Notes: a model not told the origin generated them from the letters alone. A stretch of DNA of 64,000 nucleotides from Candidatus Kuenenia stuttgartensis (GCA_943330235.2 CALQGY020000003.1:1-64000), one strand, 5' to 3'; counted from the stretch's first letter, positions 9,598-19,149 are shown. Made by a program: numbers and translations.

Positions 9598-12429
9598 ATG
9601 AAGGATCGTATTCGCATCCGTGGCGCCCGCCAGCACAACCTCAAGGGCTTCGACCTCGACATCCCGCGCCGCGCCCTGACAGTCATCACGGGCGTGTCGG
9701 GGTCGGGCAAGTCGTCGCTCGCGTTTGACACGTTGTATGCCGAGGGGCAACGGCGGTACGTCGAGTCGCTCTCGTCGTACGCGCGGCAATTTCTGGAGCG
9801 CATGGAGAAGCCGCTGGTCGATTCCATCGACGGCATGTCGCCGGCGGTGGCCATCGAGCAGAAGAATCCCACGCGTACCTCCCGCAGCACGGTGGGCACC
9901 GGCACGGAGATTTACGATTATCTCCGGCTGCTCTGGGCCCGCATTGGGCGCACGTACTGTCGCGTCTGCGGTCGCGAGCTGCGCCCGGACACGGTGCAGT
10001 CGGTCACCGACGTGGCGTTGTCGCTGCCGGAGGGCACGCGGTTCGCGGTGGCCTGCCCGCTCATCCGCTCGGAACACGTGACGCATGCGGTGATTGACGA
10101 GAACCTGCGCGCGCGCGGCTTCGTCCGCATCGCCGCCGGTGAGCAGCTGCTGCACCTGGATGATGTGGCCGCGGCACAGATTGATCTGGCGACCGCACCG
10201 TCGCTGTCCATTGTGGTGGACCGCCTGCGCACCGATGCCGGCCAGCGCGGTCGCATCGCCGACGCGGTGCAGACAGCGTTTCGCGAGGGCGATGGCGATG
10301 TGCTACTGCTCTTTCCTGAGCCCATCGTGCCGCCGGAGGCGTTGCGGGCGTCGGTGAACGGTGCCACGGTGACGCGACTGCGCTTCACCGATCGATTCGA
10401 GTGCCCCAACGACGGCACCCGCGCACCGCTGCCCACGCCACAGCTGTTCTCGTTCAACAATCCGCGCGGCGCGTGCGCGACCTGCAACGGCTTCGGCGCC
10501 ACGCTCACGTACGATGAATCACTGATCGTACCCAATGCGGAGCGCTCGGTGCGCGACGGGGCCATCGATCCGTGGACGGCGCCGCGTTATGAAACGCAGC
10601 GGCGCACGGTGGTGGAGTACGCGCGCACGCTGGGCGTTTCGCCCGACGCGCCGTGGCGCACGCTCCCCGCCGCCGCTCGTACGCAGCTGCTGCGCGCCAA
10701 GACGCGCGGCTACACGGGGATCTATCCGTTTCTGGAGGCGCTGGAGGAGAAGCGCTACAAGCAGTACATCCGCATCTTCCTGCGCAAATATCAGCGGGCG
10801 ATGCCCTGCCCCGATTGCCTAGGCAGCAAGTTGCAGCCGGACGCCATGGCGGTGCGCGTGGCGAACAAGACCATCGCGGACGTGACGCAGATGCCCGTGC
10901 GCGAGCTGCGCACGTGGTTAGAGACGCTGTCGCTCACCGAAACCGAGCATCAGATCGCCGACACCGTGCTACGTGAAGCACGCTCGCGCACGCGGTTTCT
11001 GGCTGACGTTGGGCTGACGTATCTCACGCTCGACCGCGCCACCCGCACGCTCTCCGGTGGCGAGGCGCAGCGCATCACGCTGTCGAACGCCCTCGGTGCC
11101 GCGTTGGTGGATGCCACGTACGTGCTGGACGAGCCCAGCATCGGCTTGCATCCGCGCGACTTGGATCGCCTGCTGACGCTGCTCAAAGCGCTGCGTGATG
11201 GCGGTAACACGGTGATCATGGTGGAGCACGATCTCGAAGCCATGCGCATCGCCGACTACATGGTGGAGATGGGGCCGGGCGCCGGGGAATTAGGCGGCGA
11301 GGTGGTGTTCGCCGGCCCGATGGCCGACGCCGCGCAGAGCCCGCTCACGGGGCAGTATCTCACCGGCGCCCGCCGCATTGAGGTGCCCACCAAGCGCCGC
11401 GCGATCGATAAGCGGTGGGTGGAGCTGCGCGGTGCAACGGCGCACAATGTGCACAACGTGGACGTGCGCATTCCGGTGGGCGCCATGACGGTGGTGACCG
11501 GCGTGTCGGGCTCGGGCAAAAGCACGCTCGTGCACGACATTTTGTATCACGCCATCGAGTCACGACTGCACGGCGAGCATTCGGCCAAGGAGCACTTGGG
11601 CGAAACGGTGGGCACGTTCACCTCGCTCACGGGCGACGACGCGTTTGATGATGTGGTGCTGGTGGATCAGAGCCCGATCGGGAAATCGCCGCGCTCAAAT
11701 CCGGTGACGTACGTGAAGGCGTACGACGAAATCCGGCGCCTGTTCAGCGAGACTACGCTGGCCCGCACGCGCGGCTACGGCCCGGGGCACTTCTCGTTCA
11801 ACGTGCAAGGCGGCCGCTGCGAAACGTGCGAGGGCGCCGGCGCGATTGAAGTGGAGATGGTGTTCATGGCGGACGTGTTCGTCCCGTGCGATGCGTGCGG
11901 CGGCAAGCGTTTTAAGCCGGAGCTGCTGGAGGTGCGCTTCAAGAACAAGACGATCGCCGACGTGCTGGAGCTGACGGTGGACGAATCGATCAAGTTCTTC
12001 CCGCGCGAAGACAAGCTCGCGCAGGCGCTGTGGCACGTGCAGCAAGTGGGATTGGGCTACCTTCGTCTGGGTCAGCCGGCCACGACGCTCTCGGGCGGCG
12101 AAGCCCAACGCCTCAAGATCGCGCGCGAATTGGCGCTGTCCGCCAAGGGCGGCGCACGGAAGCTCTACGTGCTGGACGAACCCACGACGGGGTTGCACCT
12201 GGAGGATATCCGGCGACTGGCCACGGTGTTCGAGCGATTGCTGGAGCAGGGGCACACGTTGCTCTTGATCGAGCACAATCTGGATGTGATCAAGTTGGCG
12301 GATTGGATTATCGACATGGGGCCGGACGGTGGGGATGGCGGAGGAACGGTGGTGGCGATGGGCCGCCCGGAGTCGATCGCGCAGGTGTCGGAGAGTCATA
12401 CGGGGCACTGGCTCAAGACGGTGCTGTAG
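9598..12429 (+). CDS. uvrA: Excinuclease ABC subunit A
   Basis: 943 residues from the ATG of MKDRIRIRGARQHNLKG; the track start is over 900 bp too early. UvrA recognises DNA damage in nucleotide excision repair and loads UvrB. Two ABC modules are present: Walker A GVSGSGKSS at residues 32-40 followed by AFDTLYAEGQRRYVESLS, a second GVSGSGKST near residue 635, and signatures LSGGEAQRI (about 485) and LSGGEAQRLKI (about 830). The zinc modules include CPDCLGSKL near 403, and CETCEGAGA paired with CDACGGKRF near 741-770. Length and motif order are those of a normal full-length UvrA. No uvrB or uvrC is seen nearby. The 184-bp repeat array begins 25 bp after its stop. Confidence 0.97.
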   Translation: MKDRIRIRGARQHNLKGFDLDIPRRALTVITGVSGSGKSSLAFDTLYAEGQRRYVESLSSYARQFLERMEKPLVDSIDGMSPAVAIEQKNPTRTSRSTVGTGTEIYDYLRLLWARIGRTYCRVCGRELRPDTVQSVTDVALSLPEGTRFAVACPLIRSEHVTHAVIDENLRARGFVRIAAGEQLLHLDDVAAAQIDLATAPSLSIVVDRLRTDAGQRGRIADAVQTAFREGDGDVLLLFPEPIVPPEALRASVNGATVTRLRFTDRFECPNDGTRAPLPTPQLFSFNNPRGACATCNGFGATLTYDESLIVPNAERSVRDGAIDPWTAPRYETQRRTVVEYARTLGVSPDAPWRTLPAAARTQLLRAKTRGYTGIYPFLEALEEKRYKQYIRIFLRKYQRAMPCPDCLGSKLQPDAMAVRVANKTIADVTQMPVRELRTWLETLSLTETEHQIADTVLREARSRTRFLADVGLTYLTLDRATRTLSGGEAQRITLSNALGAALVDATYVLDEPSIGLHPRDLDRLLTLLKALRDGGNTVIMVEHDLEAMRIADYMVEMGPGAGELGGEVVFAGPMADAAQSPLTGQYLTGARRIEVPTKRRAIDKRWVELRGATAHNVHNVDVRIPVGAMTVVTGVSGSGKSTLVHDILYHAIESRLHGEHSAKEHLGETVGTFTSLTGDDAFDDVVLVDQSPIGKSPRSNPVTYVKAYDEIRRLFSETTLARTRGYGPGHFSFNVQGGRCETCEGAGAIEVEMVFMADVFVPCDACGGKRFKPELLEVRFKNKTIADVLELTVDESIKFFPREDKLAQALWHVQQVGLGYLRLGQPATTLSGGEAQRLKIARELALSAKGGARKLYVLDEPTTGLHLEDIRRLATVFERLLEQGHTLLLIEHNLDVIKLADWIIDMGPDGGDGGGTVVAMGRPESIAQVSESHTGHWLKTVL

Positions 12430-12453
12430 GCCGGCTCCGCGTGAGTCCGCATT

Positions 12454-12922
12454 GAGGGAGCAGCGGTGCGTGCGACGGGGGGCATGCTTCCGCTGACCCC
12501 CTGCTCCCTTGAGCTGTTCCTCGATTCTGCGACTCCAAGCGCAGCGGGGATCCCAACGCTGGGGCGGTGCACAGCACGGGACAGAAAGAACGGCAACGAC
12601 ATCCGGAGTCGCAGGATCGAGGAACCGATGCAGGATAGAGGGAGCAGAGGTGCGTGCGACTCGGGGCATGCTTCCGCTGACCCCCTGCTCCCTTGAGCTG
12701 TTCCTCGATCCTGCGACTCCAAGCGCAGCGGGGATCCCAACGCTGGGGCGGTGCACAGCACGGGACAGCAAGAACGGCAACGACATCCGGAGTCGCAGGA
12801 TCGAGGAACCGATGCAGGATTGAGGGAGCAGAGGTGGGTGCGACGCGGGGCATGCTTCCGCTGACCCCCTGCTCCCTTGAGCTGTTCCTCGGTCCTGCGA
12901 CTCCAAGCGCAGCGGGGATCCC
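12454..12922. repeat. Tandem array of a 184-bp structured repeat
   Basis: The segment GGCATGCTTCCGCTGACC recurs at 12481, 12665 and 12849, so the period is exactly 184 bp, with about 2.5 copies in all and only a few substitutions between them. Each complete copy holds a perfect or near-perfect 21-bp inverted repeat (GGAGTCGCAGGATCGAGGAAC at 12605-12625 and its complement at 12700-12720; again at 12789-12809 and 12884-12904). A nested 9-bp pair AGGGAGCAG/CTGCTCCCT lies inside, so transcripts would fold into a long 116-nt hairpin. Overlapping ORFs on both strands are a by-product, since 184 is not a multiple of 3. A diverged copy lies at 24817-24985. Confidence 0.9.
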
Positions 12923-12979
12923 AGCGCGCGAGCCATTCAAACAAACGCCCCCATCCGTGCATTTCCCACCCGCCCTCGC

Positions 12980-13008
12980 TTGACTTGTACCTCCACCTCA
13001 ATGAAATT
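12980..13008 (+). promoter_or_regulatory. Possible promoter for tRNA-Asn
   Basis: TTGACT at 12980-12985 matches five of six bases of the -35 consensus and is followed after 17 bp by GAAATT, a weak -10. The tRNA begins 34 bp further on, a plausible leader length. The poor -10 keeps this tentative. Confidence 0.3.
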
Positions 13009-13041
13009 CTGAGGCTCTGGGGTTTGCGCCTCAGGGAGTAT

Positions 13042-13114
13042 TCCCGGGTAGCTCAGGTGGTAGAGCAGGTGACTGTTAATCACCCTGTCGGGGGTTCGAG
13101 TCCCTCCCCGGGAG
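13042..13114 (+). tRNA. tRNA-Asn (anticodon GTT)
   Basis: A 73-nt cloverleaf. The acceptor stem TCCCGGG (13042-13048) pairs with CCCGGGA (13107-13113), discriminator G. The D arm is TAGCTCAGGTGGTAGAGC, the anticodon loop is CTGTTAA with GTT at 13075-13077 (position 34-36), and the T arm is GGGGGTTCGAGTCCCTC. The CCA end is not encoded. Confidence 0.97.
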
Positions 13115-13138
13115 CTGTTGAAAATCAACAAGTTACAG

Positions 13139-13170
13139 AACAGGCGATCACAAACGTGGTCGCCTGTTTT
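13139..13170 (+). terminator. Rho-independent terminator after tRNA-Asn
   Basis: AACAGGCGATCAC and GTGGTCGCCTGTT form a long stem with a 4-nt loop, followed by TTTT. It lies 24 bp after the tRNA 3' end. Confidence 0.85.
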
Positions 13171-13338
13171 GCGTTGGGGGACACACCGGGGACACTCCGC
13201 CCCCCTGCAAGCGCGCCGACCCCAATGCACGGGCATGTAGCCCTCCGTTACCGCGTCGCTGCACCACCGCGCGCCAATCGTCACACCATCAGAGGACGTT
13301 GAGGGACCCGATGCGGTCTCCCCCTCACGCTCCGATGG

Positions 13339-16059
13339 ATGCCCTTCCCTCCTGTTCGCATATTCGCCGCGACGTTCGCCGTCGCGCTTGCCGTGGCCAT
13401 CGTCAGTACCAGCGCCTCCGCGCAGACCGGCAGCGTTGCCGGTGTCATCACCGGCCCGCGCGGCACCCCGGTCGCCGGCGCGCGCATCGCCGCCACGCGA
13501 CTGCCGTCTGGCCCCTCGTTCACCGCGCTCTCCGGCAGCGACGGCCGGTTTAGCATCACCGCGGTCCGCGTGGGCGGTCCGTACTCCATTAGTGTTCGCG
13601 GCCTCGGCTATCAGCCTAAAACGCAGGACAGCGTCTTCATCAAGGCCGGCGAGCGCACGACGGTCAACGTCACGCTCACCGCGGCCGATACGCGCCAGCT
13701 GGAACAGATGACCGTCGTGGGTTCGCGCACCGCGCCGCGGACCTCGCTCACCAGCCTCGCGCCGGTGGACGTGATCTCGCGCGAAGCCATCGACCAGACC
13801 GGATCCGCCGAGTTGGTGGAAACGATCGCCAGCCTCGTCCCCTCGTTCAACGTGCAGACGCTGCCTGCGCTAGACGCGACGATCTTTGTGCGGCCAGCGC
13901 GCCTGCGCAATCTCTCGCCCGACCAGACGCTGGTGCTGCTCAACGGCAAGCGCATCCATCGCTCGGCGATGATGATGAACCCCAGCTACGGCAGCGCCTT
14001 CCAAGCGCCGGACCTCGACCAGATCGCCAACTCGGCCCTCAAGTCGGTGGACGTGCTGCGCGACGGCTCGGCGGCGCAGTACGGCTCCGACGCGATCGCC
14101 GGCGTGATCAACATGAACCTCGACGACAGCCCCGGCGTCCGCGGCTTCGCGCAGTACGGCCGCCAGTTCGCCGGCGACGGCGAAGGCCCGCGGCTTGGCC
14201 TGCACGGTGGCATCCGCAAGAACACGAGCTTCCTGGCGCTTACCGGCGAATACGTGAAGTCGGGACTCACCTCGCGCTCGGAACAGGGCACCAATGCCAC
14301 GGCGTCGCAGGCGGCGTATCCGAATGTGAAGGTTCCCAACCCCGCCGTGAACTGGGGCAAGCCGGAACGTGAGGCCACGCGGCTGGCCATGACGGCCGGC
14401 CACGATGTGGGCAGCGTGTCGTTGTACTCCTTCGGGACCTTCGGCAAAGGCACCGGCGTGGGCGACTTCAACTACCGCGGACCGGTGGGCGCGTACGCGA
14501 GCGTGTTCAAGACCAGCTCCGTGTTTCCGGGGTGGAATCTGCTGTCGCTGTACCCGGCCGGCTTCACGCCGCACTTCGGGAGCCACGACATCGACATGAG
14601 CCTCGTGGCCGGCGCCAAGACCGAACGCGCCAACGGCCTCAAGCTCGACCTCAGCGTCGGCTCGGGTCGCAATCGCATCGACTACTTCATGACCAATTCC
14701 ATCAACGCGTCGCTCGGCCCGAACAGCCCGACGTCGTTTGATGACGGTGCGGTGGAGCAGAAGGAGCTCAACGTGAACGCAGACGGCTCGTATCCGCTGC
14801 CGCGCATTGGCAAGGCCGATGCTGGCACGCTCGCGTTTGGCGCTGAGCATCGCTCCGAGCGGTTTACGATCATCGCCGGTGAGCCTGCGTCGTACACGTT
14901 TGGTCCGGGCGCGTACGGCACGCCGGCGCTGCCTTGCTGCTCCAACGGCTTTCCCGGCTACGCACCGGTGAACGCCGGCTCGCATACCCAGAACAGCGAC
15001 GCCGCGTACATCGATCTCGATCTGCCGATCACCAAAGCGTTGACCGTGGCCGCGGCCACGCGCTACGAGCACTTCTCCACCTTCGGCCAGTCGGTGACGT
15101 ACAAGCTGGCCACGCGACTTGCGCTCACCTCGCAGTTGGCGCTGCGCGGTACCATGTCCACCGGCTTCCGCGCGCCCACCACGGCGCAGTTGTACAGCGA
15201 AGGCTTGTCGCAGTTCCTGCCCAACGCCACCTCGTCCATCACGACCACGGGCCGCTTCAGCCCCGTTGGTCCGGTGGCCCAACTGCTGAATAAGCGGACC
15301 GGCGTCAGCATCAAGCCGTTGGAGCCGGAAACGTCGCGCAGCGCGTCCGGCGGTGTGGTGTGGGAAAGCGGCTTCGGGCTGCAGACGACGCTCGATGTCT
15401 ACCAGATCGACATTGCGCATCGTTTGAACACGAGCACGTCGTACACGCTGACCGCCGCAGAAAACGCCGCGCTCACCGCGCTGCGCATTCCGAACTTGCA
15501 GGACATCTTCTCGGCGAACTTCCTGCAGAACGACTACAACACGCGCAACCGCGGTATGGACCTGGTCACCGTGTATGGACACGGACTGGGCGCCGGCAAG
15601 CTCACGCTCACCGCCGCGCTGAGCTACCTCTCCACGCAGATCACCGGCGGCTCGCGCGCGCTCAACCCGTACGCGAAGCAGATGACCGAGAATTCGCTGC
15701 CGAAGAAGCGCGCCACGGTGTCGGCGAGCTACAAGGTGGGCGGGTTGGATATCACGGGCCGCGTGCGCTACTACGGCGAGTGGTCGGACTGGACCGATGC
15801 CTTCCCCGCCAACGCCGCGCCGGGCACGACGTACCCGACCTACGCGCCGCAGACGTTCAAGGCCATGCCGTTCACGGACCTCGTTGCGACCTACACCGTG
15901 AACCGCTTCCTCGACGTCCGCCTGGGCGCCGAGAACGTGATGAACACGTATCCCGACCGGTCCAAGTACCAGAGCTTCCGCGGCCTGATTTACTCGCGCA
16001 ACTCGCCGTACAGCACGGACGGTGGCTACTACTACTCGCGCCTCGATTTCCACTTCTAA
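13339..16059 (+). CDS. TonB-dependent outer-membrane receptor
   Basis: 906 residues. A signal peptide (RIFAATFAVALAVAIVSTSASAQ) is followed by a carboxypeptidase-regulatory-like domain (GSVAGVITGPRGTPVAGARI). The plug domain is well conserved: VDVISREAIDQTGSAELVETIASLVPSF, then TLVLLNGKRIH, and SVDVLRDGSAAQYGSDAIAGVINM. The barrel ends with DGGYYYSRLDFHF, that is, with a terminal aromatic residue as needed for BAM-mediated assembly, which contrasts with the receptor at 502-4287. It imports an unidentified ligand across the outer membrane. The gene stands alone and is followed by a strong terminator. Confidence 0.93.
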   Translation: MPFPPVRIFAATFAVALAVAIVSTSASAQTGSVAGVITGPRGTPVAGARIAATRLPSGPSFTALSGSDGRFSITAVRVGGPYSISVRGLGYQPKTQDSVFIKAGERTTVNVTLTAADTRQLEQMTVVGSRTAPRTSLTSLAPVDVISREAIDQTGSAELVETIASLVPSFNVQTLPALDATIFVRPARLRNLSPDQTLVLLNGKRIHRSAMMMNPSYGSAFQAPDLDQIANSALKSVDVLRDGSAAQYGSDAIAGVINMNLDDSPGVRGFAQYGRQFAGDGEGPRLGLHGGIRKNTSFLALTGEYVKSGLTSRSEQGTNATASQAAYPNVKVPNPAVNWGKPEREATRLAMTAGHDVGSVSLYSFGTFGKGTGVGDFNYRGPVGAYASVFKTSSVFPGWNLLSLYPAGFTPHFGSHDIDMSLVAGAKTERANGLKLDLSVGSGRNRIDYFMTNSINASLGPNSPTSFDDGAVEQKELNVNADGSYPLPRIGKADAGTLAFGAEHRSERFTIIAGEPASYTFGPGAYGTPALPCCSNGFPGYAPVNAGSHTQNSDAAYIDLDLPITKALTVAAATRYEHFSTFGQSVTYKLATRLALTSQLALRGTMSTGFRAPTTAQLYSEGLSQFLPNATSSITTTGRFSPVGPVAQLLNKRTGVSIKPLEPETSRSASGGVVWESGFGLQTTLDVYQIDIAHRLNTSTSYTLTAAENAALTALRIPNLQDIFSANFLQNDYNTRNRGMDLVTVYGHGLGAGKLTLTAALSYLSTQITGGSRALNPYAKQMTENSLPKKRATVSASYKVGGLDITGRVRYYGEWSDWTDAFPANAAPGTTYPTYAPQTFKAMPFTDLVATYTVNRFLDVRLGAENVMNTYPDRSKYQSFRGLIYSRNSPYSTDGGYYYSRLDFHF

Positions 16060-16128
16060 GCGCGTCCGGTCGGCTGGTGGGCGTTGTCCCACGAGTGATT
16101 GATTGGCCAATGTTGAGCGTGCGTACGA

Positions 16129-16170
16129 CAACGGCCCGCCAGCGTGATGCTGGCGGGCCGTTGTGTTTTT
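16129..16170 (+). terminator. Rho-independent terminator behind TonB receptor
   Basis: CAACGGCCCGCCAGC and GCTGGCGGGCCGTTG make a 15-bp perfect stem with a 5-nt loop, followed by TGTTTTT. It lies between convergent genes and may also slow transcription from the minus strand. Confidence 0.9.
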
Positions 16171-16261
16171 GCGGTAACGACTGCGGCGACGACTGCGGTG
16201 ATAAACGCGTAGGTGCATGCGTCGGCAAACGCCTTGCTGCGCGCGACGCACACCGCGCGCC

Positions 16262-16879
16262 TCACCGGCCGTTCTGCAGCACCTCGTAGTTCGCGCCGAT
16301 TTTTCGCACGTATCCCAGCGTCTCCTGGTAGCGCCAGCGCGGAATCTCCGGCGCGACCGCCTCAATGCTGGGCCAGATGGCGTGATCGAGATGCTTGGCA
16401 CGCGCGGCCGCTGCCGCGCGCGTGATGGGCCCCTCGCCCGCGTTGTACGTGCCGAACATGAACGGGAACCGTGCGCTGTCGGGCACGGAGCTGGCCCACA
16501 TCGTCCACAGATCGCGATCGTGCAGGATACCGGCGGCGATGTTCCACTCGGGATCATCGATGGACGTGAAGCGCGGCACGTGCGTCGCGATGGCCTGATA
16601 CGTGGACGGCATGAGCTGCATCAGGCCTCGCGCGCCCACGCGACTGACGGCGCGCGGATTGAGTTCGCTTTCGGCCATAGCCTGCGCCTTGAAGTGCCGC
16701 CAATCGAAGGCCACGCTGAAGTAGCGCTTGGAATACTTGCGGAAGATGGCGTCGTACTTGGACGACACCGCCGCCCCCGCGGCGCCGGTGCGCTGCGCCG
16801 CGCTGGTGTGCCAGGGCAACAGGACCGCGCACGCCGCAGCGCAGGCGACGACCGCCCGCCGTACCACCCAATGGGTCAT
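16262..16879 (-). CDS. Secreted lytic transglycosylase (SLT domain)
   Basis: 205 residues from the ATG of MTHWVVRRAVVACAAACAVLL; the 284-residue track ORF includes upstream sequence belonging to the DUF350 gene in another frame. After the signal peptide ending SAAQ, the SLT fold is clear: AQAMAESELNPRAVSRVGARGLMQLMPSTY holds the catalytic Glu, and FMFGTYNAGEGPITRA is the conserved downstream Asn-Ala-Gly element. These enzymes cut the MurNAc-GlcNAc bond of peptidoglycan in the periplasm. It starts 8 bp after the DUF350 gene, so the two are one operon. Confidence 0.9.
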   Translation of the reverse strand: MTHWVVRRAVVACAAACAVLLPWHTSAAQRTGAAGAAVSSKYDAIFRKYSKRYFSVAFDWRHFKAQAMAESELNPRAVSRVGARGLMQLMPSTYQAIATHVPRFTSIDDPEWNIAAGILHDRDLWTMWASSVPDSARFPFMFGTYNAGEGPITRAAAAARAKHLDHAIWPSIEAVAPEIPRWRYQETLGYVRKIGANYEVLQNGR

Positions 16880-16887
16880 GGCGCGCC

Positions 16888-17091
16888 TCAGTTGAGGGAG
16901 TGCCCGATGATGATCGCGATGGAGAGGAAGATGGCGGCGATGAAGATCGCGACCGCGATGTTCCCCTTCTTGAGCTCCTCGGGGAAATCGACCTGCGGGG
17001 TGAGCCGGTCGATGAGCCGGTAGCTCAGAAACATGAGGATGACGCCGAAAATGGCATACCCGAAATTGACCGCCAAGATGGACAGCTGCAC
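16888..17091 (-). CDS. DUF350-like small membrane protein
   Basis: 67 residues with two hydrophobic segments: LAVNFGYAIFGVILMFLSYRLIDRL and NIAVAIFIAAIFLSIAIIIG, joined by the charged loop TPQVDFPEELKKG. This arrangement, with the loop ending in a conserved 'E-L-x-K-G-N', is that of DUF350 (half of the UPF0719 family). The biochemical role of the family is not established. It is the first gene of a two-gene transcript with the lytic transglycosylase. Confidence 0.8.
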   Translation of the reverse strand: MQLSILAVNFGYAIFGVILMFLSYRLIDRLTPQVDFPEELKKGNIAVAIFIAAIFLSIAIIIGHSLN

Positions 17092-17297
17092 GCGACCTCC
17101 GCTGCGGGTGGAACACGCCGAACCGTTAGGCGAAGGTACGGCGCGGGGCGCGCGGGGGCTACGTCACCGCCGTCTCCCCCTGACCCCGCCGTGCGCGTCG
17201 TGGTATTCTCGGGCGTTCGGGGACGCCGCCGTTCACGCGCCCCCCGCCCACCTCGCGCCGGCTTGTCCGGCCCACCGCGCCGCACGGGAGATGTCGC

Positions 17298-19127
17298 ATG
17301 AGCAGTACGCCACACGATCGCCTCGACCACCTGCAGACCCAGGTCGCCGCCATGGCCGAGGAGCTGGAAGCTCACTCGGGCATCGACCGGCGGCAGTTCA
17401 TGTACTTCTCGATGGTGGCCGCGGCCGCCAGTACGTTCGGCGCGGAGTCGGCGCGTGCCATGGGCGCCAACGTCCCGTCGCTGGACCACTGGACGCCTGA
17501 TGTGGAGATGCCGGTCAGCCTGTTCCAGCCGCCCGCGCAAACGCCGCTGGCGCTGGGCAATGGCGAAGCACCCGCACTGACGTTTCAGGCCTACCCGGGC
17601 GGCACCGGCGCACTCATGGAGAAGCTGGCCCGCGAGCGCGGCCGCGCGGCGTTCGATCGCGCCGTGTTTCTGGTGGAGAAGTCCACCGGCGCCATGCCCA
17701 CGTCCGACGAAGACTTGGCCTTCCTGCCGGCGCACCGCATCTCGGCGCTCATTAAGGAGCGCAAGCTCACGTCGGCGCGCATCACGGACATCTACCTCGC
17801 GCGACTCAAGAAGCTCAACCCGACGTTGCTCTGCGCCGTGACCATCATGGAGGACTCGGCCCGCGCCGAAGCCAAGAAGGCCGACGCTGAGATTGCCGCC
17901 GGGAAGTATCGCGGCGCCCTGCACGGCGTGCCGTACGGCATCAAGGACCTGTTCTCGACGAAGGGCGTGCCCACTACATGGGGCGCGAAGGATTTTGAAG
18001 ATCGCATCATCGACGAAGACGCCGAGATTGTGGTGCGGCTGCGCGAAGCGGGTGCGGTGCTGCTGGCCAAGTTGTCCACCGGGTTGTTCGCGCAGAACGA
18101 CCAGTGGTTTCGCGGGCGCACCAACAATCCGTGGAACCTGAACATCGGTGCCAGCGGCTCGTCGGCCGGCCCTGCGTCGGCCACGGCGGCCGGGTGCGTG
18201 GCGTTCAGCATCGGCACGGAGACGCAGGGATCGATTGTGTCGCCGTCCACGCGCTGCGGCTTGAGCGCGCTCCGTCCCACCTTCGGCCGGTCCACACGTC
18301 ACGGCGGCATGGTGCTGGCGTGGTCGCAGGATCGCGTCGGGCCAATCTGCCGCACCATCGAAGACTGCGCGATGGTCTTCAACGCGTATCACGGCGTGGA
18401 CGAGAAGGACCCGTCTACCCTTACGACACCGTTCCAGTTTGACCGCGCCATCAAGCTGGCGTCGTTGCGCGTGGGCGTGGACCCGCAGGCGCCCAAGGAG
18501 CTGGTGGACAAGCTCAAGGCACTGGGCATGAATCCCAAGGACGTGGGACCACGTCCCACGGTGCCAGGCGTGGGTGGCGGCGGGTTGAATGTGGAGTACG
18601 CCGCCGCGTTTGATTCGTATGTGCAGCGGAAGGCGAAGGAGATCGGACTGGACTTGAATGCCCTCCCCGCGCCCGCCGCAGGTGGTCGCGGTGGCGCGGC
18701 GCCGTTTGGCAATGCGCCGCCAAACACCAGCCCCATGGCACCGGCCGACTGGAATCCGCGCTTCGTGGGCGGACGCACAGCGCTGGCGTTTGAGTTCATG
18801 CAGAACCAGCGCCGCCGCATGGTGCTGGTGGCCAAGTGGGGCGAGTACATGAAGGATCTTGATCTGTTCATCGGCGGCCCGAATGCCGACGTGGGACCGA
18901 ACGCGCAGACGGGCCATCCGTGCGCCGTGGTACCGTACAAGTTCGACGTACCGCAGTTCGGCGGCGGCGGTGGTCGCGGCGGTGATACGACGCCGGCACC
19001 GACGTACAAGCCGCAGCCCATTTGCGGCGTGATTACCGGCGCGCTGTTCAACGACGACAAGATTCTGTCGGTGGCGCACCAGTTCCAGAAGGCGACGGAC
19101 TTCCACACGAAGCGGCCGGCGCTCTAA
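17298..19127 (+). CDS. Exported amidase, amidase-signature family, Tat-type leader
   Basis: 609 residues. After about 30 charged residues comes IDRRQFMYFSMVAAAASTFG, a twin-arginine-type signal, so the enzyme is probably exported folded. The amidase-signature triad is present: Lys in YGIKDLF near residue 214, the cis-Ser in GASGSSAGPAS near 286, and the nucleophile Ser in TETQGSIVSPS near 311. The family hydrolyses amides or, in GatA, transfers ammonia. The C-terminal third holds Gly/Arg/Pro-rich low-complexity inserts (AGGRGGAAPFGNAPP, GGGGGRGGDTTPAP) not seen in classical members. The gene is monocistronic, followed by a terminator hairpin. Substrate unknown. Confidence 0.9.
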   Translation: MSSTPHDRLDHLQTQVAAMAEELEAHSGIDRRQFMYFSMVAAAASTFGAESARAMGANVPSLDHWTPDVEMPVSLFQPPAQTPLALGNGEAPALTFQAYPGGTGALMEKLARERGRAAFDRAVFLVEKSTGAMPTSDEDLAFLPAHRISALIKERKLTSARITDIYLARLKKLNPTLLCAVTIMEDSARAEAKKADAEIAAGKYRGALHGVPYGIKDLFSTKGVPTTWGAKDFEDRIIDEDAEIVVRLREAGAVLLAKLSTGLFAQNDQWFRGRTNNPWNLNIGASGSSAGPASATAAGCVAFSIGTETQGSIVSPSTRCGLSALRPTFGRSTRHGGMVLAWSQDRVGPICRTIEDCAMVFNAYHGVDEKDPSTLTTPFQFDRAIKLASLRVGVDPQAPKELVDKLKALGMNPKDVGPRPTVPGVGGGGLNVEYAAAFDSYVQRKAKEIGLDLNALPAPAAGGRGGAAPFGNAPPNTSPMAPADWNPRFVGGRTALAFEFMQNQRRRMVLVAKWGEYMKDLDLFIGGPNADVGPNAQTGHPCAVVPYKFDVPQFGGGGGRGGDTTPAPTYKPQPICGVITGALFNDDKILSVAHQFQKATDFHTKRPAL

Positions 19128-19149
19128 GCCGAGGCAGGCCCGCGGCACC

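Noticed and set aside
12454-12922. CRISPR array
   Set aside because: Unit is 184 bp and nearly identical throughout; there are no short repeats with unique spacers and no cas genes.
11695-13001. Long minus-strand ORFs (413, 201 and 175 aa) over the repeat array
   Set aside because: They come from the 184-bp repeat, which reads open in several frames; the same peptide (GIPAALGVAGSRNSSREQG) appears in more than one frame, and the first overlaps uvrA. No ribosome site or known domain.
13870-16557. 895-aa minus-strand ORF opposite the second TonB receptor
   Set aside because: Arg/Val/His-rich antisense shadow of a clear receptor gene; long antisense frames are common at this GC content.
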